From contig NZ_RCZC01000001.1 of NCBI RefSeq assembly GCF_006439055.1, positions 62,001 to 126,000 of the forward strand: a DNA stretch of 64,000 nucleotides. The letters run 5' to 3'. This stretch comes from Sphingomonas glacialis (GTDB taxonomy: Bacteria > Pseudomonadota > Alphaproteobacteria > Sphingomonadales > Sphingomonadaceae). The position numbers were made by a program, and so were the translations under genes. The notes below the pieces were generated by a model. The model worked only from the letters and a program-made list of their open reading frames with translations, was not told where the DNA came from and ran no database searches. Shown here in pieces: positions 57,609 through 64,000 of this stretch (positions are counted from its first letter, which is position 1; each line of letters starts with the position of its first letter).

Positions 57609-58830
57609 CGAGATCGATCTCCGCAAACCGATCGACCGCGGCATTGGCCTCGGGCATCGGGTATTTCAGCCCGGTCGCGCAGTTGAACAATACGACGCGT
57701 TCCTCCTCGTCGACCTCGCCGGTGCGCAGCGCCTCGCGATAGGCGGCAAGCGTCGCGCCGCCTTCGGGGCAGAGCAGCAGCCCGTCCTTCTTCGCACAAT
57801 CATCGACCGCCTTGAGGATCGCGGGATCACCGACGCCGAGCGCCTTGCCGCCGCTCTCGCGCACCGCGCGCAGGATCAGGAAATCGCCGACCGCTTTCGG
57901 CACGCGGATGCCGGCGGCGACGGTCGCCGCATCTTCCCAGCGCTCGGCATGTTCCTCGCCCGCCTCGAATGCGCGGACGATCGGTGCGCAGCCGCTCGCC
58001 TGGATGGCGTACATGCGTGGACGCTCCGACCCGATCCAGCCGAGCTTTTCGAGCTCGTCGAACGCCTTCCACATGCCGATCAGGCCAGTGCCGCCGCCGG
58101 TCGGGTAGAAGATCGCGTCGGGCAGTTTCCAGCCGAACTGCGCGGCGAGTTCGAGCCCCATCGTCTTCTTGCCCTCGATCCGATAGGGCTCCTTCAAGGT
58201 CGAGAAGTCGAACCAGCGGCCTTCGGCAGCGCCGCGCCCAACGATCGCACCGCAATCATCGATCTGACCGTTGACGCGGTAGACGCGAGCGCCCTGCGCG
58301 GCGATCTCGCGGATATTGACCTCGGGCGTTTCCTGCGGCGCCAATACGATCGTCTCGATCCCGCAGCGCGTCGCATAGGCCGCGAGCGCCGCCCCCGCAT
58401 TGCCGTTGGTCGGCATCGCGATCTTGGTGACGCCCAGCTCCTTCGCCATCGCCACCGCCATGACGAGGCCGCGCGCCTTGAAGCTGCCCGTCGGCAGGCG
58501 CCCTTCGTCCTTGACCAGCACGTTGGCGCTCCCCGAGCTCTTGGGGATCGGCACCAGTGGCGTCTCGATCTCGCCGAGGCTTACGATGTTGCCGGTATGG
58601 CGCACCGGCAGCAGCTCGCGCCAACGCCACAGATCGGTCTGCCGCGCTTCGAGGGTCGCCTTGGGCAGCGCGGCTTTCACAGCGTCCAGATCATAGCGGA
58701 CGAGCAACGGCCGCCCGACGCGCGACAGGCCGTGGAGCTCGTCGGCCTCGTAGCGCTCGCCGGTCATCGAACATTCGAGATGCGTGACGAAGGTCTGACG
58801 GTCGGCGGTCAGATTGGCGTTGATCGACAT
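57598..58830 (-). CDS. thrC: Threonine synthase (PLP-dependent)
   Basis: Converts O-phosphohomoserine to threonine. Starting at MSINANLTADRQTF, the 410 residues show the PLP-lysine Lys118 in LPTGSFKARG, MPTNGNAGAA and the GGGTGLIG phosphate-binding loop. The N-terminal ECSMTGERYEADELHGLS segment with a leading Cys is typical of the archaeal/plant-like long form. Threonine dehydratase-like substrates cannot be fully excluded. No thrA or thrB is near. Confidence 0.85.
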   Translation of the reverse strand: MSINANLTADRQTFVTHLECSMTGERYEADELHGLSRVGRPLLVRYDLDAVKAALPKATLEARQTDLWRWRELLPVRHTGNIVSLGEIETPLVPIPKSSGSANVLVKDEGRLPTGSFKARGLVMAVAMAKELGVTKIAMPTNGNAGAALAAYATRCGIETIVLAPQETPEVNIREIAAQGARVYRVNGQIDDCGAIVGRGAAEGRWFDFSTLKEPYRIEGKKTMGLELAAQFGWKLPDAIFYPTGGGTGLIGMWKAFDELEKLGWIGSERPRMYAIQASGCAPIVRAFEAGEEHAERWEDAATVAAGIRVPKAVGDFLILRAVRESGGKALGVGDPAILKAVDDCAKKDGLLLCPEGGATLAAYREALRTGEVDEEERVVLFNCATGLKYPMPEANAAVDRFAEIDLGAL

Positions 58831-58972
58831 GAAGCATCTCCGACTCGCACGTATCGCGCGGGGTAAGCCCAGGAAAGGCGAGATAAGGGCGCTGGTAGTC
58901 GCTACCGGCCGCACAGAACCGCGCTAGCGGCGGGGATGGCAAACCCATACCCGCCAAAGCGCGAAACGGCGG

Positions 58973-59521
58973 TCAGCCCGCCTTAGCCACGCCCACCAAA
59001 GCCGGCCGCAACAGACGGTCCTTGATCATGTACCCAGCCTGCATCTCCTGCACGACCGTGCCCGGCGCCTGGTCGCTCGGCAGTTCGAACATCGCCTGGT
59101 GGAAATTCGGGTCGAGCTTCTCGCCGATCGCGACCATCTTCTTGATGCCGTGGCGCTGGAACACCGCCTCGAGCTCGCGACCCGTGGCTTCGAGGCCCGC
59201 GACGAGGCCCTTCATCTTCTCGTCGGCGCGCAGCTCGGCCGGGATCGCCTCGAGCCCGCGCGAGAGGTTGTCGGCAACCGACAGCAGGTCGCGCGCGAAA
59301 TTGGTCGAGGCGTAGGCCTTCGCGTCGGCGGTTTCCTTCTCGGCGCGGCGGCGGACGTTCTGCGCCTCGGCATGCGCATAGAGCACGGCGGCCTTCGACT
59401 CGGCGAGCTCGGCGCGCAGCTTGGCGGTCTCGTCATGCTCGGCAACCTCGGGCGCCGCTGCGGCGGTTTCTTCGCGCAGCTCGGCCGCGTCGTTCGCCAC
59501 GGTGTTTTCGTCTTCGATCAT
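58973..59521 (-). CDS. grpE: Nucleotide exchange factor GrpE
   Basis: Releases ADP from DnaK. The 182 residues have an acidic N-terminus, a long coiled-coil helix (AELAESKAAVLYAHAEAQNVRR) and the C-terminal beta domain (DPNFHQAMFELPSDQAPGTV, IKDRLLRPALVGVAK). It lies 16 bp after hrcA in the standard hrcA-grpE heat-shock pair; dnaK is not in this window. Confidence 0.95.
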   Translation of the reverse strand: MIEDENTVANDAAELREETAAAAPEVAEHDETAKLRAELAESKAAVLYAHAEAQNVRRRAEKETADAKAYASTNFARDLLSVADNLSRGLEAIPAELRADEKMKGLVAGLEATGRELEAVFQRHGIKKMVAIGEKLDPNFHQAMFELPSDQAPGTVVQEMQAGYMIKDRLLRPALVGVAKAG

Positions 59522-59537
59522 GTCGTCTCTAGTCCAT

Positions 59538-60581
59538 CTAAGCCATCAGCCGCGCGAGTGTCGCGGCGGTATAATCCACCATGGGCACGACGCGCGCATA
59601 GTTCAACCGCGTCGGACCAATCACGCCGACCACGCCGACCACGCGACCGTCCAATCCGCGGAACGGTTTGGCGATCACCGACGAGCCCGACAGCGAGAAC
59701 AATTTGGTCTCCGCGCCGATGAAGATCCGCGTCGCATCGCCCGCGCTGGCATTGTCGAGCAGGCGCGCAATGTCCTGCTTGCCCTCGAGATCGTCGAGCA
59801 AATAGCGCACGCGTTCGAGATCGGCGGCGGCGGCATCGTCGATCAGCCGTGCCTGGCCGCGCACGATCAGCACCGGGCGGCGCTCGCCATCCTCGCTCCA
59901 GATGGCGAGGCCGCGTTCGATCAGCGCGCGTGCGGCGCCGTCGAGCTCGGCGCGTTCTGCGAGCAGTTCGCGCTCAATTTTCGCGCGTGCCTCGAACAAA
60001 GTGAGGCCGCCGAGCATCGCGCTCATATAATTGCCCGCCTCGATCAGCGCCGACAGCGGCAGGCCGGCCGGCAGGTCGATCACGCGATTCTCGATCGAGC
60101 CGTCCTCGCCGACGAGCACCGCGAGCGCCTTGTCGGCCGACAGCGGCACGAAGCTCATCTGGCGCAGCACCAGCTCGCGCTTGGCGACCATCACCATCCC
60201 GGCGCAGGCCGACAGACCCGACAGTGCCGCGGTGGTGGCGGCGATCGCTTCCTCGACCGGGCCGGTCTGGACGAGCTGGCGTTCGATCGCGGCACGCTCC
60301 TCGAGCGAGGGTTCGAGCGCCTGCATCATCCCATCGACGAACAGCCTGAGGCCGATCTCGGTCGGCATCCGCCCGGCGCTGGTGTGCGGCGCGGCGAGGA
60401 GCCCCAGTTCCTCGAGATCCTGCATCACGTTGCGGATCGAGGCGGGCGACAGATTGAGCCCCGACAGGTGCGCGATGGTACGCGACCCGATCGGCGCGCC
60501 GGTATCGAGATAGCTCTGCACGACGACGCGGAAGACGTCGCGGGCGCGGTCATTGAGTTCGGAAATCGGGGGCAGCCGCAT
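59538..60581 (-). CDS. hrcA: Heat-inducible transcription repressor HrcA
   Basis: Represses class I heat-shock genes at CIRCE. The 347 residues have an N-terminal winged helix (PIGSRTIAHLSGLNLSPASI, HTSAGRMPTEIGLRLFVD), a GAF-like domain and the HrcA-specific C-terminal IGPTRLNYARVVPMVDYTA. No CIRCE repeat was found upstream of hrcA or grpE, so its targets probably lie elsewhere, for example at groESL. Confidence 0.94.
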   Translation of the reverse strand: MRLPPISELNDRARDVFRVVVQSYLDTGAPIGSRTIAHLSGLNLSPASIRNVMQDLEELGLLAAPHTSAGRMPTEIGLRLFVDGMMQALEPSLEERAAIERQLVQTGPVEEAIAATTAALSGLSACAGMVMVAKRELVLRQMSFVPLSADKALAVLVGEDGSIENRVIDLPAGLPLSALIEAGNYMSAMLGGLTLFEARAKIERELLAERAELDGAARALIERGLAIWSEDGERRPVLIVRGQARLIDDAAAADLERVRYLLDDLEGKQDIARLLDNASAGDATRIFIGAETKLFSLSGSSVIAKPFRGLDGRVVGVVGVIGPTRLNYARVVPMVDYTAATLARLMA

Positions 60582-60586
60582 ACACC

Positions 60587-60617
60587 CTATATGGGGGGCA
60601 CGCGCGAAAGCCTCAAC
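60587..60617 (-). promoter_or_regulatory. Candidate RpoH-type promoter of hrcA
   Basis: On the minus strand GTTGAG (60617-60612) and CCCCATATAG (60596-60587) resemble the sigma-32 elements, spaced 15 bp. The -10 ends 5 bases before the hrcA ATG, so transcription from it would give an almost leaderless mRNA. Confidence 0.35.
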
Positions 60618-60641
60618 CGGTTGCGTGGACAGGCTCCGCGG

Positions 60642-61406
60642 TCAGCGATCGCGCCCCACATCACGATCCGGATCGCGCGTCACCGTCCATTCCTGTTCGA
60701 ACAGCGCCGAGTCCGCCACCTTGCGCCCGCTCGCATCGCGCGCCGGGCGGAAGCGGACGTGCTGCAGCGCGAGCGCGCAAGTCGCGGCATCGAGCGCGCG
60801 ATTGCCACTCGACTTCACCACCCGGCAATCGCTGAGCCGCCCGTTCACCCCGATCGTCGCGCGATATGTCACCATCCCGGCGGCCTGCGATTCATACACG
60901 TCGCGCGGCAGATCGCGGTAGCGCAGTTCGTTGCTGACAAGCTCGGCGTCGGTCCCGCCGCCCCCGCCGTCGCCGTCGCCGCTATCGCCGCTGCCGGTGC
61001 CATTACCCTGCCCGCCGCTCCCCGTTCCCGGCCCGGCAACGGGCGCCGCGCCGGTTGAACGCTCGGCGCCGATCCCGGCGATCGGCGCGACCACCACCGG
61101 CGGCGGCTGTTGCAGCACGATCGGCGGCGGCGGGGCGACGATCTCGGTCGCCTTTGACTTCAGATTGGGCGGCGACGCCGCGCCCTCCTTGCGTTTCTCG
61201 GCCTTCTTTGGAGCGGGCACCGGATCGGGCTTGGGCGGCGGCGAGTCTGGCAGCACCGAAATCACCGTCAAATCGTCGACGATGCGGCGCTGGAAATCGA
61301 CCCCGAGCCCCATCACCAGCCCATAGCCGATCAGGCCGACCAGCACCGCAGCGCCGCCCGCCCCGATGATCCGGTCCTGCCGTGTTGCTGCTGCGTACCC
61401 CGTCAT
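60642..61406 (-). CDS. TonB-family energy transducer-like protein
   Basis: Starting at MTGYAAATRQD, the 254 residues have an N-terminal membrane helix (about 14-34), a Pro/Lys-rich stretch (PPPKPDPVPAPKKAEKRK), a Gly/Ser/Asp-rich linker (about 125-153) and a C-terminal TonB-like domain (VTYRATIGVNGRLSDC to ALALQHVRFRPARDASG). It should span the periplasm and energise outer-membrane receptors; exbB and exbD are not adjacent. The Asp/Gly run may bind calcium or act as a flexible spacer. Confidence 0.8.
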   Translation of the reverse strand: MTGYAAATRQDRIIGAGGAAVLVGLIGYGLVMGLGVDFQRRIVDDLTVISVLPDSPPPKPDPVPAPKKAEKRKEGAASPPNLKSKATEIVAPPPPIVLQQPPPVVVAPIAGIGAERSTGAAPVAGPGTGSGGQGNGTGSGDSGDGDGGGGGTDAELVSNELRYRDLPRDVYESQAAGMVTYRATIGVNGRLSDCRVVKSSGNRALDAATCALALQHVRFRPARDASGRKVADSALFEQEWTVTRDPDRDVGRDR

Positions 61407-61516
61407 GTGCGTGCGTCGTCCTTCGCCCGAATGTGGGCATTCGCCGCCCCGAGCCAAGGGGTGACACCCGCCCAACGCACAGCTAGGGCGACTCGATCAT
61501 TTCCAGGAGAGTCCCC

Positions 61517-62233
61517 ATGCGCCCAAGCGGCCGCACCCCCGACCAGATGCGCACGATCACGATCGAGCCGCGCTTCACCAAACATGCGGAAGGCTCGGTG
61601 CTGATCGGCTTCGGCGACACCAAGGTGCTGGTGACGGCGTCGATCGAGGAGAAGGTCCCGCCGTTCCTGCGCGGCAAGGGCGAAGGCTGGGTGACGGCCG
61701 AATACGGCATGCTCCCGCGCGCCACGCACACCCGCGGCAGCCGCGAAGCCGCCAAGGGCAAGCAGTCGGGCCGCACGCAGGAAATCCAGCGGCTCATCGG
61801 CCGTTCGCTGCGCGCCGTGACCGATCTCAAGCTGCTCGGCGAGCGCCAGATCGTGCTAGATTGCGACGTGATCCAAGCCGATGGCGGCACCCGCACCGCG
61901 TCGATCTCGGGCGCATGGGTCGCGCTGCGGCTCGCGATCGACGGGCTGATGGCGAGCGGCAAGCTCACCGCCGACCCGCTGACGCAGAAGGTCGCGGCGA
62001 TCTCGTGCGGTATCTTCAAGGGCACGCCGGTGCTCGACCTCGACTATGACGAGGATTCGAACGCCGACGCCGACGCGAACTTCGTCCTGCTCGAGAACGG
62101 CAACATCGCCGAAGTCCAGGCGACCGCCGAGGGCGCGACCTATGACGAGGAGGCGCTGCTGCGCCTGCTCCGCCTGGCGCGGATCGGCTGCACCGACATC
62201 TTTGCCGCGCAAGCCAAGGCCGTCGCAAAATGA
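61517..62233 (+). CDS. rph: Ribonuclease PH
   Basis: Phosphorolytic 3' exonuclease that trims tRNA precursors. The 238 residues begin [18 protein letters not shown] and contain [38 protein letters not shown] and [17 protein letters not shown], all family hallmarks. AGGAGA lies 7 bases upstream of the ATG. The stop overlaps the rdgB start in ATGA. Confidence 0.96.
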   Translation: MRPSGRTPDQMRTITIEPRFTKHAEGSVLIGFGDTKVLVTASIEEKVPPFLRGKGEGWVTAEYGMLPRATHTRGSREAAKGKQSGRTQEIQRLIGRSLRAVTDLKLLGERQIVLDCDVIQADGGTRTASISGAWVALRLAIDGLMASGKLTADPLTQKVAAISCGIFKGTPVLDLDYDEDSNADADANFVLLENGNIAEVQATAEGATYDEEALLRLLRLARIGCTDIFAAQAKAVAK

Positions 62234-62862
62234 GCGAAGCGGTCGTGCCGCAGGCGATCCGCAAGCTCGCCCCGGGCAAGCTCGTCATCGCGAGCCACAA
62301 TGCCGGCAAGGTGCGCGAAATCGGAGCCCTGCTTGCCGAGCATGGCATCGAGGCGATCTCGGCAGCCGACCTCGACCTCCCCGAGCCCGAGGAGACCGGC
62401 ACGACCTTCGTCGCCAATGCCGAACTGAAGGCGTTGCAGGCGGCCGATCTGTCGGGCCTCCCCGCGCTCGCCGACGATAGCGGACTGTGCGTCGAGGCGC
62501 TGAACGGCGATCCCGGCGTCTATACCGCCAATTGGGCGGAGACGCCGAACGGGCGCGACTGGACGCTAGCGATGACCAAGGTCGAGCAGGCGCTCGCCAC
62601 CAAGGGCCCCGACGCCAGCCGCGCCGCGCACTTCGTCTGCGTCCTCGCGCTGGCTTGGCCCGACGGGCATGTCCAATGGTTCGAGGGCCGCGCCGAGGGC
62701 ACGATGATCTGGCCGCCGCGCGGTAATGTCGGGTTCGGCTATGATCCGGTGTTCGTGCCCGCGGGCGGCGACCAGAGCTATGCCGAGATGGACCCGGCAC
62801 AGAAGCATGCGATCAGCCACCGTGCCGATGCCTTCGCGCAGCTCATTGCGGCGGTGCTCTAA
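62230..62862 (+). CDS. rdgB: XTP/dITP diphosphatase (RdgB/HAM1)
   Basis: Removes non-canonical purine triphosphates from the nucleotide pool. The 210 residues include [35 protein letters not shown] and [10 protein letters not shown]; the C-terminal [11 protein letters not shown] segment holds a conserved substrate-binding block. It is coupled with rph upstream. Confidence 0.95.
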   Translation: MSEAVVPQAIRKLAPGKLVIASHNAGKVREIGALLAEHGIEAISAADLDLPEPEETGTTFVANAELKALQAADLSGLPALADDSGLCVEALNGDPGVYTANWAETPNGRDWTLAMTKVEQALATKGPDASRAAHFVCVLALAWPDGHVQWFEGRAEGTMIWPPRGNVGFGYDPVFVPAGGDQSYAEMDPAQKHAISHRADAFAQLIAAVL

Positions 62863-62871
62863 GCCCTAACC

Positions 62872-62978
62872 CGTCACCCCGGCCCTGTGCCGGGGTCCAC
62901 CGGGAGGCACGCGCAACGCTTCAGTCGTGCGGCATCCCGGCGGCTTGGTGGACCCCGGCACACGGCCGGGGTGACGGT
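62872..62978. repeat. Palindromic element, TCACCCCGGCC family
   Basis: The arms CGTCACCCCGGCCCTGTGCC and CGGCACACGGCCGGGGTGAC bound 107 bp between the convergent rdgB and CAP-domain gene ends. The family is that of 22450 and 45453; here again the position suits a shared terminator. Confidence 0.8.
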
Positions 62979-62982
62979 GGGG

Positions 62983-63552
62983 TCAATCCGCCACGCGCTG
63001 TCCCACCACATTCCCTGGCGGCGTGTAGCGGCACACCAGATAATCGTCGCGCGCACTGCTCGCGAGCGCACAGCCGACCTGGCTGGTCCGCCGCCAGACG
63101 ATCTGCGTGTAATGCCCGACATCCTGCCAGCGTCCGGTCGTGCTGATGTCGGGCACCGCGCCAGCGCGATAGAAACGCCGTTCGTCGGCCCACAAGCGCA
63201 CCATCTCGTCATAGCGATACGCTCCGCGCGATCCCATGAAGAGGTTCTCGCCCTCGGGGATGCGCCCGCGCACGCCCGTCGAATGCTTGAAGTCGCGTGT
63301 CGCGGCGAGCACCGCGGCATAGCGCGCGGCATCGGCGGCGAGTTCGTCGCTCCACGTCAGCGGCGCCGCGCCGACCGCCGCGCGCGCGGCATTGTGCTCG
63401 ACCAGCATCGCCCGCCGCAGCAACGCGTCGCCGCGCGCGGCGGGGCGATCGTCGGGGCGCAGTTCGGTGACGCGCGGCGGTTCGTCGGGATCGGGGGCGG
63501 CGCATCCCGCCAGCATCGCAAGCGCCGCCAAAGCCAGCCAGTGAACGCGCAT
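62983..63552 (-). CDS. CAP/SCP-domain lipoprotein
   Basis: Starting at MRVHWLALAALAML, the 189 residues have a lipobox LAGC (Cys17) followed by a CAP domain with HNAARAAVGAAPLTW, HSTGVRGRIPEGENLF and GHYTQIVWRRTSQVGCA (the CAP signature His and Cys). Bacterial members are secreted or outer-membrane proteins of uncertain role. It is divergent from hemW (40 bp). Confidence 0.85.
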   Translation of the reverse strand: MRVHWLALAALAMLAGCAAPDPDEPPRVTELRPDDRPAARGDALLRRAMLVEHNAARAAVGAAPLTWSDELAADAARYAAVLAATRDFKHSTGVRGRIPEGENLFMGSRGAYRYDEMVRLWADERRFYRAGAVPDISTTGRWQDVGHYTQIVWRRTSQVGCALASSARDDYLVCRYTPPGNVVGQRVAD

Positions 63553-63591
63553 CTTTCGTAATCTCCCCGACACGCCCATAGGCTCCCGCTG

Positions 63592-64000
63592 ATGAATGAC
63601 CCCGAAACGCCCCTGCTAACGCCGCCGCTCGCGCTTTATGTCCATTGGCCGTTCTGCGTCTCGAAATGCCCCTATTGCGATTTCAACAGCCATGTCCGCG
63701 AGAGCGTCGATCAGGCGGCGTGGCGCGACGCGCTGCTCGCCGACTTGGCGTATGAGGCCGCGGCGCTGCCCGGGCGGCGGCTCGGCTCGATCTTCTTCGG
63801 CGGCGGCACACCATCGCTGATGCCGCCCGTGACGGTCGCCGCGATCATCGATGCGGCGACCACCTATTGGCCGCCCGAACCCGATATCGAGATCACGCTC
63901 GAGGCGAACCCCTCCTCGGTCGAGGCGGCGCGGTTCGCCGATATCGCGCGCGCCGGGGTCAACCGCGTGTCGCTGGGGTTGCAGGCGCTCGACGATCAGG
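63592..64000 (+). CDS. hemW: HemW, radical SAM haem chaperone (5' part)
   Basis: The gene runs off the right edge. MNDPETPLLTPPLALYVHWP leads into the SAM cluster ligands Cys22, Cys26 and Cys29 in FCVSKCPYCDF; FGGGTPSLMP and EITLEANPSSVE are the family blocks. HemW-type proteins resemble coproporphyrinogen III oxidase HemN but carry haem. The rph-rdgB-hemW order supports this call. About 136 codons are visible. Confidence 0.92.
   Translation, partial: MNDPETPLLTPPLALYVHWPFCVSKCPYCDFNSHVRESVDQAAWRDALLADLAYEAAALPGRRLGSIFFGGGTPSLMPPVTVAAIIDAATTYWPPEPDIEITLEANPSSVEAARFADIARAGVNRVSLGLQALDDQ

Noticed and set aside
58973..60640. CIRCE element expected near hrcA-grpE
   Set aside because: No TTAGCACTC-N9-GAGTGCTAA or close variant was seen upstream of either gene.

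Overview
The window is high-GC DNA (roughly two thirds G+C by eye) from an alphaproteobacterium, most probably a Sphingomonas-like member of the Sphingomonadales. The evidence is gene order and family type rather than a marker gene: mdh-sucD-sucA-sucB-lpdA in one unit, sdhC-sdhD-sdhA with sdhB further downstream, rpmH-rnpA-yidD-yidC-yihA, hrcA-grpE, rph-rdgB-hemW, a LDH-like malate dehydrogenase, and very dense families of GC-rich intergenic palindromes. No rRNA, tRNA, CRISPR array, prophage or classical insertion sequence was recognised.

Layout. 1-9.6 kb: citric-acid-cycle operon on the minus strand (zapE, mdh, sucD, sucA, sucB, lpdA). 9.7-15.9 kb: succinate dehydrogenase, with three unrelated genes (membrane PH-domain protein, C13 peptidase, ClpP-like protein) between sdhA and sdhB. 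16.1-18.8 kb: two tandem soluble chemoreceptor-like proteins. 19-26.2 kb: mixed metabolic genes (SDR, nucleotidyltransferase, periplasmic GDPD, phenylalanine hydroxylase, prmA). 26.4-31.4 kb: MacAB/TolC-type tripartite efflux operon. 31.5-40.5 kb: propionyl-CoA pathway (pccB, methylmalonyl-CoA mutase, bioB, two small genes, pccA), with the divergent ScfR-type regulator. 40.5-44.4 kb: cytochrome b561/catalase-like pair, DUF805, comM. 44.5-48.9 kb: rpmH-rnpA-yidD-yidC-yihA, then a DUF559 nuclease gene. 49-57.5 kb: OsmC, ClC channel, GST, cupin, dapE, a 7-TM/SET-domain fusion, a large hybrid histidine kinase. 57.6-64 kb: threonine synthase, grpE, hrcA, a TonB-like protein, rph, rdgB, a CAP-domain lipoprotein and the start of hemW.

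The most unusual content is the palindromic DNA. About fifteen elements of several families sit in the 64 kb. One pair of arms encloses a complete DUF559 endonuclease gene (48.4-48.9 kb), and a related copy without a gene lies directly upstream of yihA. Three elements are read through in frame inside coding sequences (pccA, bioB and the efflux ATPase). Two elements carry a nested sub-element that folds as a three-way junction, with compensatory base changes between the copies and complementary CCC/GGG loops. Together these suggest a family of mobile or structurally selected palindromes, possibly linked to the DUF559 nuclease; that link is an inference.

Other points of interest are a bacterial SET domain with a complete post-SET zinc site fused to seven membrane helices, rpmH apparently nested inside an alternative-frame rnpA reading frame, a ClpP-like protein with Asn at the usual catalytic Asp position, and twin chemoreceptors whose signalling domains are nearly identical in protein but clearly diverged at synonymous sites.
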